Shown here piece after piece: positions 14,491-23,488 of a stretch of 64,000 nucleotides of DNA. A program made the position numbers and the translations under genes. Each line of letters starts with the position of its first letter. The first letter of the stretch is position 1. The notes below the pieces were generated by a model. That model had not been told where the DNA came from and searched no databases. It was given only the letters and a program-made list of their open reading frames with translations. The DNA is from Streptomyces amritsarensis (lineage in GTDB: Bacteria; Actinomycetota; Actinomycetes; Streptomycetales; Streptomycetaceae), in NCBI RefSeq assembly GCF_001953875.1, contig NZ_MQUR01000002.1, forward strand, positions 74,158 through 138,157, written 5' to 3'.

Positions 14491-16125
14491 ATGGCCAAGG
14501 CCGATCTGGTCTTCACCCACGGCCCCGTCTTCACGGTGGACCCGGCCCGCACCCGGGCGACCTCGCTCGCCGTCATCGGCGACAGGATCGCGGCCGTCGG
14601 CCACGACGAGGTGCGAGAGCTCGTGGGGCCCGGCACCGAGGTGGTCGACCTGACAGGGAAACTGCTGCTCCCCGGCTTCCAGGACGCCCACATGCACCCC
14701 GTCTTCGCGGGCGTCGAACTGGCCGAGTGCGACCTGACCGAGACCGTCACCGTGGAGGACTACCTGGCCCGGATCCGGGCGTACGCCCACGCGCACCCCG
14801 ACCGGGAGTGGATCACCGGTGGCGGCTGGTCGATGGAGAGCTTCGAGGGCGGACTGCCGACCCGGCAGCTGCTCGACTCCGTCGTCCCGGACCGCCCGGT
14901 CCTGCTGGTCAACCGGGACCACCACGGCGCCTGGGCGAACACCCGGGCGCTCGAACTCGCCGGGATCACCGCCGCCACCCCCGACCCCGCCGACGGCCGG
15001 ATCGAGCGCGAGCCGGACGGCACTCCCAGCGGCATGCTCCAGGAGGGCGCGACCTCGCTGGTCGGCCGGCTGCTGCCGGCGAGCACGCCGGCGGAACTCC
15101 TCGCCGGACTCCTGCGGGCCCAGAAGCTGCTGCACTCCCTGGGCATCACGGGCTGGCAGGACGCGATGCTCGGCGAACTGGGCGGCCGGCCCGACCCCTC
15201 GGACGCGTACCTGAGCGCTGCGGCGGACGGCACGCTCACGGCCCGCGTGACCGGGGCGCTGTGGTGGGACCGCGCACGCGGCGCCGAGCAGATTCCCGAA
15301 CTGGTGGCCCGGCGCGAGAAGCTGCGGGCCGGACGGTTCCGCGCGACCTCGGTGAAGATCATGCAGGACGGCGTTGCGGAGAACTTCACCGCCGCCATGA
15401 CCTCCCCGTATCTGGACGGCTGCGGCTGTGCCACCGCCAACAGCGGTATGAGCTTCGTCGAGCCCGGGGCGTTGCGCGGATACGTGACGGAGCTCGACGC
15501 CCTCGGCTTCCAGGTGCACTTCCACGCCCTGGGCGACCGGGCCGTGCGCGAGGCCCTCGACGCGATCGAGTCGGCGGTGGCGGCCAACGGACACCGCGGC
15601 AACCGCCACCACCTCGCCCACCTCCAGGTCGTCCACCCCGAGGACCTCTCCCGCTTCGCCGCGCTCGGCGCCCTGGCCAACATCCAGCCCCTGTGGGCGG
15701 TCCACGAGCCCCAGATGGACGAGCTGACCATTCCGTTCCTGGGTCCGGAGCGTGCCGCCTGGCAGTACCCCTTCGGCGACCTGGTGCGCGCGGGCGCGAC
15801 CCTCGTCGCGGGCAGCGACTGGCCTGTGAGCAGCCCCGACCCGCTGGCGGGCCTTCACGTGGCCGTGAACCGCCGGGATCCCGAAGCCGGCCACGACCGG
15901 ACCTTCTACGCCGAGCAGCGGCTCGACCTGCCGACCGCGCTGGCCGCCTACACCGCCGGGGCCGCCCACGTGAACGGTCACGACGACGCGGGCAGCCTGC
16001 GGGTCGGCAACCTCGCCGACCTGGTCGTCCTGGACCGCGACATCCTCACTGCGCCCGCGCAGGAGATCGCGCAGGCCCGGGTGGAGCGGACCTACGTCGG
16101 CGGCCGACTCGTGTACTCGGCCTGA
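14491..16125 (+). CDS. YtcJ-like metal-dependent amidohydrolase
   Basis: 544 residues of the amidohydrolase_3 family. An N-terminal beta-sandwich segment (VFTHGPVFTVDPAR, VIGDRIAAVG) is followed by the metal motif DAHMHP, HFHALGDRAVREAL, HHLAHLQ and the late aspartate in AGSDWPVSSPDP, with the C-terminal SLRVGNLADLVVLDRD returning to the sandwich. Relatives hydrolyse N-substituted formamides and other amides; the substrate cannot be told from sequence. GGAG lies seven bases upstream of the ATG. It is divergent from the TetR gene and its 3' end overlaps the convergent LacI gene by 34 bases. Confidence 0.9.
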   Translation: MAKADLVFTHGPVFTVDPARTRATSLAVIGDRIAAVGHDEVRELVGPGTEVVDLTGKLLLPGFQDAHMHPVFAGVELAECDLTETVTVEDYLARIRAYAHAHPDREWITGGGWSMESFEGGLPTRQLLDSVVPDRPVLLVNRDHHGAWANTRALELAGITAATPDPADGRIEREPDGTPSGMLQEGATSLVGRLLPASTPAELLAGLLRAQKLLHSLGITGWQDAMLGELGGRPDPSDAYLSAAADGTLTARVTGALWWDRARGAEQIPELVARREKLRAGRFRATSVKIMQDGVAENFTAAMTSPYLDGCGCATANSGMSFVEPGALRGYVTELDALGFQVHFHALGDRAVREALDAIESAVAANGHRGNRHHLAHLQVVHPEDLSRFAALGALANIQPLWAVHEPQMDELTIPFLGPERAAWQYPFGDLVRAGATLVAGSDWPVSSPDPLAGLHVAVNRRDPEAGHDRTFYAEQRLDLPTALAAYTAGAAHVNGHDDAGSLRVGNLADLVVLDRDILTAPAQEIAQARVERTYVGGRLVYSA

Positions 16126-17195
16126 GCGGGCCGGACCGATGACGCCCGTACGTCGAGTCGGGTCGGGACGAGCACCCCCGCCGCCTCCCGGTCGCCGTGT
16201 TCCAGGACCGCCACCAGGGTTTCGATGCCCGCCTCCGCGATCGCCTCGGGCCGCAGGCTCAGGGTGGTCACGGGCGGCTGGGTGTGTTCGGCGGTGACGT
16301 CCTCGCTCACGCAGACGAGGAGCAGGTCACCGGGGACCCCGTAGCCGAGCCGGCGCGTCGCGTCCAGCACCAGGGGCGGACTCGCCTCGGCCACGACGAG
16401 CAGGGCGTCGGGCCGTGCCCGGTCGGCCGCCGAGTCGGCCGCCAAGTCGCCCGTGAGGGCCGTCTCGACGGCGCGGATGACGGGACCGTTCCCCGGTCCC
16501 CCGGCGCGTACGACCCGCACCGGCACGCCGTGCGCCGCGCACCACGCCTCGTGTGCGGCGAACACCTCGGTGTGGAAGCGGGTGGTGCTGTCCGGCACCA
16601 CGACGACGGGCCGGCGGGCACCCTGCTCGCGGACGTGGTCGAGGGCGCCCCGCACGGCGCCGCCGGCGTCCACGTCCACCCAGTACGCCCCGGGCCGCCC
16701 CTCGACGGAGCGGTCGCTGAACACGGGGATGCGGGCGGCGAGGAGGTCCTCGACGACCGGGTCGTCGGCGACGGGGTCGGCGACGACCACCGCGTCGAGC
16801 GACAGGTCGGCCCACTCGCTCTGCAGGGACCCGGCGGGCAGCAGCACCACGGCGTAGCCGCGTCGCAGCGATGTCGCCGCGGTGGCTGCGGTCAGCCGGG
16901 CGAAGTACGGCGACTCCAGGAAGTTCCAGGGGGCGTCGGCGAACTCCCCGACCACGTATCCGATCAACCTGGCCCGTCCCGCGCGCAGCCGGCGCGCGGC
17001 GGCGTTGGGCCGGTAGCCCATTCTGCGCGCGGTCTCGCGGGCCTTCTCCCGGACTTCGGGAGAGAGCCTGCCGGTGCCGTTCAGTGCCGCCGAGATGGTC
17101 GTCTTGGAGAGGCCCGCCTCGCGGGCCACGTCGACGAGGCGGACGCGTGGGAGGGGCGGCGAGGGCTGCCCGCGGTGCGGTGGGACGTCGGTCAT
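16092..17195 (-). CDS. LacI family transcriptional repressor
   Basis: 367 residues. N-terminal LacI helix-turn-helix with hinge (VRLVDVAREAGLSKTTISAALNGTGRLSPEVREKARETARRMGYRPNAAARRL), then a periplasmic-binding-protein-like effector domain (LIGYVVGEF, VVVVPDSTTRFHTEVF, PPVTTLSLRPEAIAEAG). The first ATG giving an intact LacI N-terminus is at 17195. It is divergent from the ABC importer beginning at 17327, with an 18-base palindrome and further half sites between, so it is the likely repressor of that importer. LacI effectors are usually sugars, which suggests a glycoside ligand. Confidence 0.92.
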   Translation of the reverse strand: MTDVPPHRGQPSPPLPRVRLVDVAREAGLSKTTISAALNGTGRLSPEVREKARETARRMGYRPNAAARRLRAGRARLIGYVVGEFADAPWNFLESPYFARLTAATAATSLRRGYAVVLLPAGSLQSEWADLSLDAVVVADPVADDPVVEDLLAARIPVFSDRSVEGRPGAYWVDVDAGGAVRGALDHVREQGARRPVVVVPDSTTRFHTEVFAAHEAWCAAHGVPVRVVRAGGPGNGPVIRAVETALTGDLAADSAADRARPDALLVVAEASPPLVLDATRRLGYGVPGDLLLVCVSEDVTAEHTQPPVTTLSLRPEAIAEAGIETLVAVLEHGDREAAGVLVPTRLDVRASSVRPAQAEYTSRPPT

Positions 17196-17232
17196 GCGAC
17201 TGATGCTGCCACCCTCGTGACCTTTGCAAAAC

Positions 17233-17268
17233 CGTTCCCGCACAGCCTTGTGCGGGAACGTTCCCGCA
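17233..17268. promoter_or_regulatory. LacI operator array
   Basis: A perfect 18-base palindrome, TGCGGGAACGTTCCCGCA, at 17251-17268, with the central CG of LacI-type sites. An extra half site at 17233-17243 forms a second inverted repeat with 17250-17260. The array sits between the divergent LacI gene and ABC importer genes, about 60 bases from each start. Confidence 0.75.
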
Positions 17269-17326
17269 TCAATACTCGCTCCATCCCCCAGCGCCCGTCA
17301 CTACACCCGTAAAGGGGTGGGTCTGC

Positions 17327-18961
17327 ATGCGCATGCCCCGAACCATCGCGCTCGTCCTCTGTACCGCCGCCGTCGCCGCCACGACCAGTGCCTGTTCCGG
17401 CGCCACTGCGCCCAAGACCGCCGCCGGCGCGGACCACAAGGTCACTCCGCTCTCGCCGCCCGCGCAGGGCCCCCTGGACTCCTTCACCTGGGCCCTGTAC
17501 GCCGAGCCCTACACGCTCGACTACGCCCTCGCGTACGACTACCCGCCGAACACCGTGCTCGCCAACGTGTGCGAGCAGCTCATGCGGGTCACTCCCGACA
17601 TGAAGATCGAGCCCGGCCTCGCGGTGGAGTACGACCGCCCCGACCCGCTCACGATGGTCTACACGCTGCGACCCGGGGTGAAGTTCCACGACGGCACGAC
17701 CATGACGGCCGACGACGTGGTCGCCTCCCTGCAGCGCCAGATGGCCCCTGAGACCGGCTCCCCCTGGGGTTCGGCCTTCAAGAACGTCAAGGCGGTGGAG
17801 AAGACCGGCCCGCTGGAGGTGACGTTCCGGCTCACCAAGCCCGACGTCCTGCTCCACGAGCTGATGGCCGCGTCCCCCGGCACCATCGAGAGCGCCGCCA
17901 CCCTCGCCAAGGCCGGCAAGGACTACGGCACCCCCGCGGGCAAGGTCAACTGCACCGGTCCGTACTCCCTCGACACCTGGTCCCAGGGCACCGAGATCAC
18001 CCTGAAGAAGCACGACGCGTACTGGGACCCCCGGCTCGCCCCCAAGTCCGACACGGTGAAGTTCACCTTCGTCGAGGACGTGGCGGCCCGCACCAACGCC
18101 TTCCTGTCGGGCGCCGCCGACGGCGGCTACATGGTGGCCCCCGCCACGATCGGGCAGCTGCGTTCCGGCGCCAAGGGCAGCGTCCTCTTCGGCCCCAACA
18201 CCGCCGCGTCGAACCTCGCCGTGCTCGACTTCGGCGGCCCGCTCGGCGACGTGAAGGTCCGCAAGGCCCTCTCCCTGGCGCTCGACCGGAAGAACATCAT
18301 CAACGCCGCGGCCGGCGGCATCGGCGTCCCCGCCAAGGCCCCCGCCGCGCGCGGCGCGTGGGCGCTGGCCCCGGAGAAGACCGCCGCGCTCTACGACACC
18401 CTGCCCGAGCCCGGTTACGACATCGGCGCCGCGAAGAAGCTCGTCCAGGAGGCCGGCGCCGCCGGCCGCAAGATCACCCTGGTCACCAGCACGCTCGCTC
18501 CCGAGATCAGCGTCGTCGCCAACGCCGTGCAGGCCGCCGGTCGGGAGATCGGCCTGAACGTCGAGCTGAAGTCGGTACCCCCCGAGGCGTACAGCAGCAT
18601 CTTCGTCGACCCCGGCGCACGCGCCGGCATGGACCTGGTCATCACCAACGGGTACGACAACACGCCCGACCCCCTGGAGTTCTACCAGTACCTGCGCACC
18701 GGCGACTTCGGGAACTACGGCAACTGGTCGAACGCCGAGTACGACGCCGCCTTCGACCGGGCCAACGCCGAACCCGACGCCGGCAAGCGCGCGGAGCTGA
18801 CCGCCGAACTCCAGGACATCGCCTTGCGCGAGCTGCCGATCATCCCCCTCTACGAGGCGCCCTACACGGTCTTCCTCGGCAAGCGCGTGACCGGCGCCCC
18901 GACCGGGATCGCCCAGCTGTACTACCCGTGGGCCGCGACGATCGGGGCCGCGGCGAAATGA
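17327..18961 (+). CDS. ABC importer solute-binding lipoprotein, family 5
   Basis: 544 residues. A lipoprotein signal peptide with lipobox T20-S-A-C23 anchors it outside the membrane. The body matches the oligopeptide/nickel/oligosaccharide SBP family 5: LAVEYDRPDPLTMVYTLRPGVKFHDGTTMTADDV, then PLGDVKVRKALSLALDRKNII. AAAGGGG precedes the start; a second ATG two codons on is an alternative. It is the first of five overlapping importer genes. LacI control makes a glycoside or glycopeptide at least as likely as a plain peptide. Confidence 0.93.
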   Translation: MRMPRTIALVLCTAAVAATTSACSGATAPKTAAGADHKVTPLSPPAQGPLDSFTWALYAEPYTLDYALAYDYPPNTVLANVCEQLMRVTPDMKIEPGLAVEYDRPDPLTMVYTLRPGVKFHDGTTMTADDVVASLQRQMAPETGSPWGSAFKNVKAVEKTGPLEVTFRLTKPDVLLHELMAASPGTIESAATLAKAGKDYGTPAGKVNCTGPYSLDTWSQGTEITLKKHDAYWDPRLAPKSDTVKFTFVEDVAARTNAFLSGAADGGYMVAPATIGQLRSGAKGSVLFGPNTAASNLAVLDFGGPLGDVKVRKALSLALDRKNIINAAAGGIGVPAKAPAARGAWALAPEKTAALYDTLPEPGYDIGAAKKLVQEAGAAGRKITLVTSTLAPEISVVANAVQAAGREIGLNVELKSVPPEAYSSIFVDPGARAGMDLVITNGYDNTPDPLEFYQYLRTGDFGNYGNWSNAEYDAAFDRANAEPDAGKRAELTAELQDIALRELPIIPLYEAPYTVFLGKRVTGAPTGIAQLYYPWAATIGAAAK

Positions 18962-19911
18962 CGCGCTACCTCATCGGACGCGTCATCGGCCTGGTGGCGG
19001 TGCTGTTCGCGACCTCCCTCGTGGTCTTCGGCAGCGTCCACCTGGCGCCCGGCGACCCGGTGTCGTTCCTGCTCCACGGCCGCCCCGCGACCCCCGAGGC
19101 CGTGGCGGCCCTGCGTTCCCAGTACCACCTGGACGACCCGCTGCCCGTGCAGTACGCGAAGTGGCTCGGCGGCGTCCTGCAAGGCGACTTCGGCAACTCC
19201 GCCCAGTTCCACCAGGACGTCTCCGCGCTCATCGGGTCCCGGCTCCCCGGCACGGCCCTGCTCATCGGGTACGCGGCGCTGCTCGTCGCCCTCATCGGCG
19301 TGGCGGCCGGGGTCCTCGCCGCGCTGCGGCCCGGGCCGCTGGACCGGGCGGTGCTCCTCGGCAGCGGCGTCGCCACGGCCACCCCGTCCTTCGTGACCGC
19401 GATCGCGCTCGTGTCCCTGTTCTCCGTCCGTCTGGGCTGGTTCCCCGGCCCCGGCGGCACGCCCGTCGGACTCTCCGAGAGGCTGTACCACCTGACCTTG
19501 CCGGCCTTCGCCCTGGCGCTGACCTTCGCGGGCCTGCTCGCCCGGGTGACCCGCTCGGCGATGCTCGACGAACTCGGCCGGGAACACGTCGAGGTGGCAC
19601 ACGCCCGCGGCGTCCAGGGGCGGACCGTGGTCCGTCGCCACGTCCTGCGCAACGCGCTCGGCCCGGTCGTCACCGTCGGCGGCACGATGCTGGCCGGACT
19701 CCTCATCAGCACCTCGATCGTCGAGACCGCCTTCGACGTGCCCGGCCTCGGCTCCCTGCTCGTGCAGTCGGTCACCGCCAAGGACTTCGCCGTCGTGCAG
19801 GCGATCACCCTGCTCAGTGTGGGCGCCTTCGTCCTCGTCAACCTCGCCGTCGACCTGCTCGCACCCCTCATAGACCCCCGGCTGTCGCTCCACGGGGAAG
19901 GCTCCTCATGA
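18958..19911 (+). CDS. ABC importer permease, DppB type
   Basis: 317 residues, the usual size. The N-terminal DppB signature TRYLIGRVIGLVAVLFATSLVVFGSVHLAPGDPVSFLL is followed by hydrophobic segments and the cytoplasmic EAA loop EHVEVAHARGVQGRTVVRRHVLRNALGP, which contacts the ATPase. The start overlaps the binding-protein stop (ATGA). It forms the membrane channel with the next gene product. Confidence 0.92.
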   Translation: MTRYLIGRVIGLVAVLFATSLVVFGSVHLAPGDPVSFLLHGRPATPEAVAALRSQYHLDDPLPVQYAKWLGGVLQGDFGNSAQFHQDVSALIGSRLPGTALLIGYAALLVALIGVAAGVLAALRPGPLDRAVLLGSGVATATPSFVTAIALVSLFSVRLGWFPGPGGTPVGLSERLYHLTLPAFALALTFAGLLARVTRSAMLDELGREHVEVAHARGVQGRTVVRRHVLRNALGPVVTVGGTMLAGLLISTSIVETAFDVPGLGSLLVQSVTAKDFAVVQAITLLSVGAFVLVNLAVDLLAPLIDPRLSLHGEGSS

Positions 19912-20786
19912 CCACCACCGCACCTGCGGAGCCCGCCGTCCTGCGCCGCAGGCCCGGGCTGCGCCCCCTGCGCCTCCTCGCCCAGGGGCCGTTGTTCACC
20001 GCCTCGATCGCGGTGCTCGCCGTTCTCGTCCTGATCGCCGTGCTCGCCCCCGTCCTCGCTCCGTACGACCCCGAGGCCCTCGATCTCTCGGCGAGCCTGG
20101 CCGGGACCACCGGCGAGCACCTCCTCGGCACCGACCAGTCCGGTCGGGACGTCCTGTCGCGGCTGATGTACGGGGCCCGCACCGGGCTGCTCGGCCCGCT
20201 GCTCGTCGTCGGCGTCTCAACCCTGCTCGGCACCCTGCTCGGCGTGGTGGCGGCCTGGCGCGGCGGCCTGGCGGACACCGTCCTGTCCCGCTCGATGGAC
20301 ATGGTCTTCGCGATACCCGGACTCCTGCTCGCGATCCTGCTCGTCTCCGTCGTCGGCTCGGGGATGACCGCGCCCGTGATCGCGATGGCAGTCGCCTACA
20401 CCCCGTACGTGGGCCGCCTGGTGCGCGGCATCGCGCGCCAGGAGAAGGCCCGCCCGTACATCGAGTCCTACCGGGTACAGGGCTGGTCCGGCTGGAACGT
20501 GTGCCTGCGCCATCTGCTGCCCAACATCGCCGCCACCGTCTTCGCCCAGTCCGCGATGAACTTCGGGTACGCGCTGATGGACCTGGCGGCCCTCTCCTAC
20601 CTCGGCTTCGGCGTGCAGCCGCCGACCGCCGACTGGGGCGCCATGATCAACGAAGGCCAGTCGGCCGTCCAGCAGGGGGCGATGCTGCCCGCCCTCGCGC
20701 CTTCCGTGTGCATCGTGCTCGCCGTGGTGGCGTTCGGCATCGTCGGCGAGGGCCTCGCCGACCGGATCGCGAGGCGGAAGCGGTGA
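19908..20786 (+). CDS. ABC importer permease, DppC type
   Basis: 292 residues. The DppC N-terminal segment precedes the first membrane helix (LFTASIAVLAVLVLIAVLAPVLAPYDPEA), then GTDQSGRDVLSRLMYGARTGL, the EAA loop ESYRVQGWSGWNVCLRHLLPNIAATV, and the C-terminal LSYLGFGVQPPTADWGAMINEG block, all diagnostic of DppC/OppC. The ATG overlaps the upstream permease stop (ATGA). Confidence 0.92.
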   Translation: MTTTAPAEPAVLRRRPGLRPLRLLAQGPLFTASIAVLAVLVLIAVLAPVLAPYDPEALDLSASLAGTTGEHLLGTDQSGRDVLSRLMYGARTGLLGPLLVVGVSTLLGTLLGVVAAWRGGLADTVLSRSMDMVFAIPGLLLAILLVSVVGSGMTAPVIAMAVAYTPYVGRLVRGIARQEKARPYIESYRVQGWSGWNVCLRHLLPNIAATVFAQSAMNFGYALMDLAALSYLGFGVQPPTADWGAMINEGQSAVQQGAMLPALAPSVCIVLAVVAFGIVGEGLADRIARRKR

Positions 20787-21811
20787 ACCGCATGAACGAA
20801 CAGCCGGAACAGAAGGACGCGTCTGCGGTCCCGGCCGACGGCAGGCGTCCGGTCCTGGAGATCGACGGGCTCGGGGTCCGGCTGCCCGACGACCGGGCCG
20901 GGCGGCCGATCCTGGACGGGGTGGACTTGCGGGTACGGCCCGGGGAGAGCGTCGGCCTCGTCGGCGAGTCGGGCTCCGGGAAGTCGGTGGCGTGCCGCAG
21001 CGTCCTCGGGCTGCTGCCCGCGGGCGCACGCACCAGCGGCGAGGTCCGGGTCGCCGGCCGGGACGTGCTCACCATGGGCCGTTCCGAGCTGGCCGAACTG
21101 CGGGCCCGGCAGGTCGCGATGGTCTACCAGGATCCGCGTGCCTCCGTGAACCCGCTGCGCCGAGTCGGCGACTTCCTCACCGAAGGGCTGCGTGCGGCCG
21201 GGACCCCGGCCGCCACGGCGGACGCGCGGGCCCTTGAACTCCTCGACGCAGTCGGCATCCGAGACCCGCGCGGCGCCCTGCGCCGCCGTCCCCACGAGTT
21301 CTCCGGCGGCATGCTCCAGCGGGTGGTCATCGCCGCGGCGCTCGCGGCCGAACCCGCGTTGATCGTCGCCGACGAGCCGACCACCGCCCTGGACGTCACG
21401 ACCCAGGCGGAGATCGTCGACCTCCTCGCCCGGCTGCGGGCCGAGCGCGGCACGGGCCTGCTCTTCGTCACCCACGACCTCGAACTGGCCGCCACCGTCT
21501 GTGACCGGGTGTACGTGATGTACGCGGGCCGGATCGTGGAGACCCGCGGTACCGACGAGCTGTTCGACCGGCCGCGGCACCCGTACACCGCAGGGCTGCT
21601 CGCCTGCACGCCGAGCATCGAAGCGGGTGCGCCCGCGCCCCGCCCCATCCCCGGGCGTCCCGTCTCCCTGGCCGACGCGCCGCCGGGCTGCGCCTTCGCC
21701 GCGCGCTGCGCCCACGCGCTGCCGCGCTGCTCCGAGGAGAAGCCCGCACTCACCCGGCACGGCGACGGACTCGCCGCCTGCCACCGCGCCGACGAAGGGA
21801 TCACGCTGTGA
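20783..21811 (+). CDS. ABC importer ATPase, DppD type
   Basis: 342 residues. Walker A GESGSGKS, Q loop YQDPRASVNPLRRVG, signature FSGGMLQRV, Walker B LIVADEPTTALD and H loop FVTHDLE, followed by the oligopeptide-transporter C-terminal domain with RHPYTAGLL and PPGCAFAARCAHALPRCSEEKPAL, whose cysteines bind an iron-sulfur cluster in relatives. The GTG at 20783 overlaps the preceding stop (GTGA); an ATG at 20792 is an alternative start. Confidence 0.92.
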   Translation: MNRMNEQPEQKDASAVPADGRRPVLEIDGLGVRLPDDRAGRPILDGVDLRVRPGESVGLVGESGSGKSVACRSVLGLLPAGARTSGEVRVAGRDVLTMGRSELAELRARQVAMVYQDPRASVNPLRRVGDFLTEGLRAAGTPAATADARALELLDAVGIRDPRGALRRRPHEFSGGMLQRVVIAAALAAEPALIVADEPTTALDVTTQAEIVDLLARLRAERGTGLLFVTHDLELAATVCDRVYVMYAGRIVETRGTDELFDRPRHPYTAGLLACTPSIEAGAPAPRPIPGRPVSLADAPPGCAFAARCAHALPRCSEEKPALTRHGDGLAACHRADEGITL

Positions 21812-22644
21812 CCGCCTCAGCGAAGGAGGGACCGGCCGTCGAGGGACCGGTCGTCGAGGGACCGGTCGTCGAAGGTCTGGTCGTCGAAGGTCTGAGGAAG
21901 CGGTACGGGGACCACACGGCGGTCGACGGCGTGTCCTTCTCCCTGGCACCCGGGGCCTCCCTCGCGATCGTCGGCGAGTCCGGCAGCGGCAAGACCACCA
22001 CGGTCCGGATGCTCGTGGGCCTGGAGCGCCCGGACGGCGGGACCGTCCGCCTGGACGGCCGGGACCGCTCCACACGGCCCCGGCGGCGGGCGGAACGGCT
22101 GGCCAGGGCCCGGGAGATCCAGATGGTCTTCCAGGATCCCTACCTCTCGCTCGATCCCCGGGTGACCGTCTCCGGATGCCTGGACGAGGTACTGCGCCTC
22201 CACACCGATCTCGATGCGGCCGGCCGCGGCACCCGGGTCACCGGGCTCCTGGACCAGGTCGGCCTCGGCACACGCGAGGCCACCGCCCTGCCCCGCGACC
22301 TCTCGGGCGGCCAGCGGCAGCGCGTGGCGATCGCCCGCGCCCTTGCCGTGGAGCCCCGGGTCCTCGTTCTCGACGAAGCCGTCGCCGCGCTCGACGTGTC
22401 GATCCAGGCGCAGATACTCGAACTCCTCGGTCGGATCCGCAGCGCCTCGGGGATCGGCTACCTGTTCGTCACGCACGACCTGGCGGTGGTCCGGCACATC
22501 GCCGACGAGGTCCTCGTGCTCAAGTCCGGTCACGTCGTGGAGACGGGTCCGGTCTCGCGGGTCCTGGAGGCCCCGGACCACCCGTACACCCGGCTTCTCC
22601 TGGACTCGGTGCCCCGGCGCGGGCGGTTCCCCGCAGGCCGGTGA
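21808..22644 (+). CDS. ABC importer ATPase, DppF type
   Basis: 278 residues. Walker A GESGSGKTTT, Q loop FQDPYLSLDPRVT, signature LSGGQRQRVAIARAL, Walker B VLVLDEAVAALD and H loop FVTHDLAVV. Walker B reads DEA where most family members have DEP. The N-terminus carries a tandem VEGPV/VEGLV repeat before the ATPase core begins. GTG start overlapping the DppD stop (GTGA). It is the last gene of the importer; an imperfect hairpin lies at 22763-22796. Confidence 0.92.
   Translation: MTASAKEGPAVEGPVVEGPVVEGLVVEGLRKRYGDHTAVDGVSFSLAPGASLAIVGESGSGKTTTVRMLVGLERPDGGTVRLDGRDRSTRPRRRAERLARAREIQMVFQDPYLSLDPRVTVSGCLDEVLRLHTDLDAAGRGTRVTGLLDQVGLGTREATALPRDLSGGQRQRVAIARALAVEPRVLVLDEAVAALDVSIQAQILELLGRIRSASGIGYLFVTHDLAVVRHIADEVLVLKSGHVVETGPVSRVLEAPDHPYTRLLLDSVPRRGRFPAGR
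21838..21894 (+). repeat. 15-base tandem repeat in the DppF N-terminus
   Basis: Nearly four units of a 15-base in-frame repeat (21838, 21853, 21868 and a 12-base partial at 21883), encoding VEGPV, VEGPV, VEGLV and VEGL. The first two units are identical and the last two share the same changes. Being a multiple of three, copy-number change would not shift the frame. Confidence 0.85.
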
Positions 22645-22762
22645 CCGCCGTCACGGCCCCGCGGGGAAATCGACATGACAGCGGTCATGGCAGCGCGGCG
22701 GCCCGCAAGGGTCGCTGACGAGGTCGGTGGATCCGGACCGCTCCTCGACCGGGTCAAGACGC

Positions 22763-22796
22763 GTGGGGAACCCTCGCACAAGGGATTGGTCCCCAC
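22763..22796 (+). terminator. Probable terminator of the ABC importer operon
   Basis: Inverted repeat GTGGGGA(A)CC ... GGTCCCCAC with one unpaired base, about 120 bases after the last importer stop. No T tract. Nothing else is recognised in 22645-22803. Confidence 0.4.
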
Positions 22797-22816
22797 CCGG
22801 TCCGCAAAAACGATCA

Positions 22817-22850
22817 AGGGGCCGTTTCGGATTGCTCCGAAACGGCCCCT
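22817..22850 (-). terminator. Rho-independent terminator of tRNA-Pro
   Basis: Perfect 15-base arms (22817-22831 and 22836-22850) with a TTGC loop. On the - strand it is followed by GATCGTTTTTG, a real T tract. It lies 20 bases past the 3' end of the tRNA. Confidence 0.85.
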
Positions 22851-22869
22851 GACCTACGACTCTCTCGAG

Positions 22870-22943
<74 letters not shown>

Positions 22944-23047
22944 ATGCCCGCTGACCTGGGGTTTCCCCTGGCCGAACGCGCATGAGAACGATACCGCATT
23001 TCTGTGGGTGGTCGCGCGCGCCTTTCCGGCACCGGGTCGCGATCAGG

Positions 23048-23410
23048 TCAGGTGGTGCCGGCTGCCAGCTCCGGATGGGCCGCGACCAGGCGCTTCGGGG
23101 CGGCCTGGAGCCAGGAGTCGGTCAGGATCGAGCGCAGCTCCGCCTCGTCCCGCACCGCGGCCAGGCGGACCCGGATCCACGCGTAGTGGTCGTCGTGGCC
23201 GGCGCGCAGGAAGAACTTCTCCGGCTCCGCCGCGATCAGCTCGGCCCGTTCCTCCTTGGGGCATTTCACCCCGATCGAGGCGTCGTCGTCGGCGAGCGCG
23301 GCGAAGATCTTGCCGCCCACGCGGAAGGTCGGCATGCCCCATGCCGTTTTCTCGGTGCTGTCCGGGAGGGACAGGGCGATCAGGCGGACGTGCTGCACGG
23401 TGGTGGCCAT
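23048..23410 (-). CDS. YjbR/MmcQ-like protein
   Basis: 120 residues of the MmcQ/YjbR family, small proteins with a CyaY-like fold often annotated as DNA-binding. Typical blocks are HVRLIALSLPDSTEKTAWGMPTFRVGGKIFAAL and HYAWIRVRLA, ending in the family's LLxxSWxxxAPKRL-type segment (ILTDSWLQAAPKRLVAAHPEL). AGGAG lies eight bases upstream of the ATG. The function is not established for the family. It is in line with the conservon but 78 bases away with its own ribosome site. Confidence 0.85.
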   Translation of the reverse strand: MATTVQHVRLIALSLPDSTEKTAWGMPTFRVGGKIFAALADDDASIGVKCPKEERAELIAAEPEKFFLRAGHDDHYAWIRVRLAAVRDEAELRSILTDSWLQAAPKRLVAAHPELAAGTT

Positions 23411-23488
23411 TCCCGGGACTCCTGTCCGGTCTGCGGCTCGGGTGGATCCCCGTTCGACGACCGTAGCGCCCGCCACCGACAACCGAAC

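Noticed and set aside
21838-21894. CRISPR-like repeats
   Set aside because: Units are contiguous 15-mers inside a coding frame, without spacers, and no cas genes are present.
22674-22690. ATGAC-N4-GTCAT palindrome after the ABC importer as an operator
   Set aside because: Too short and not placed in a promoter; expected by chance.
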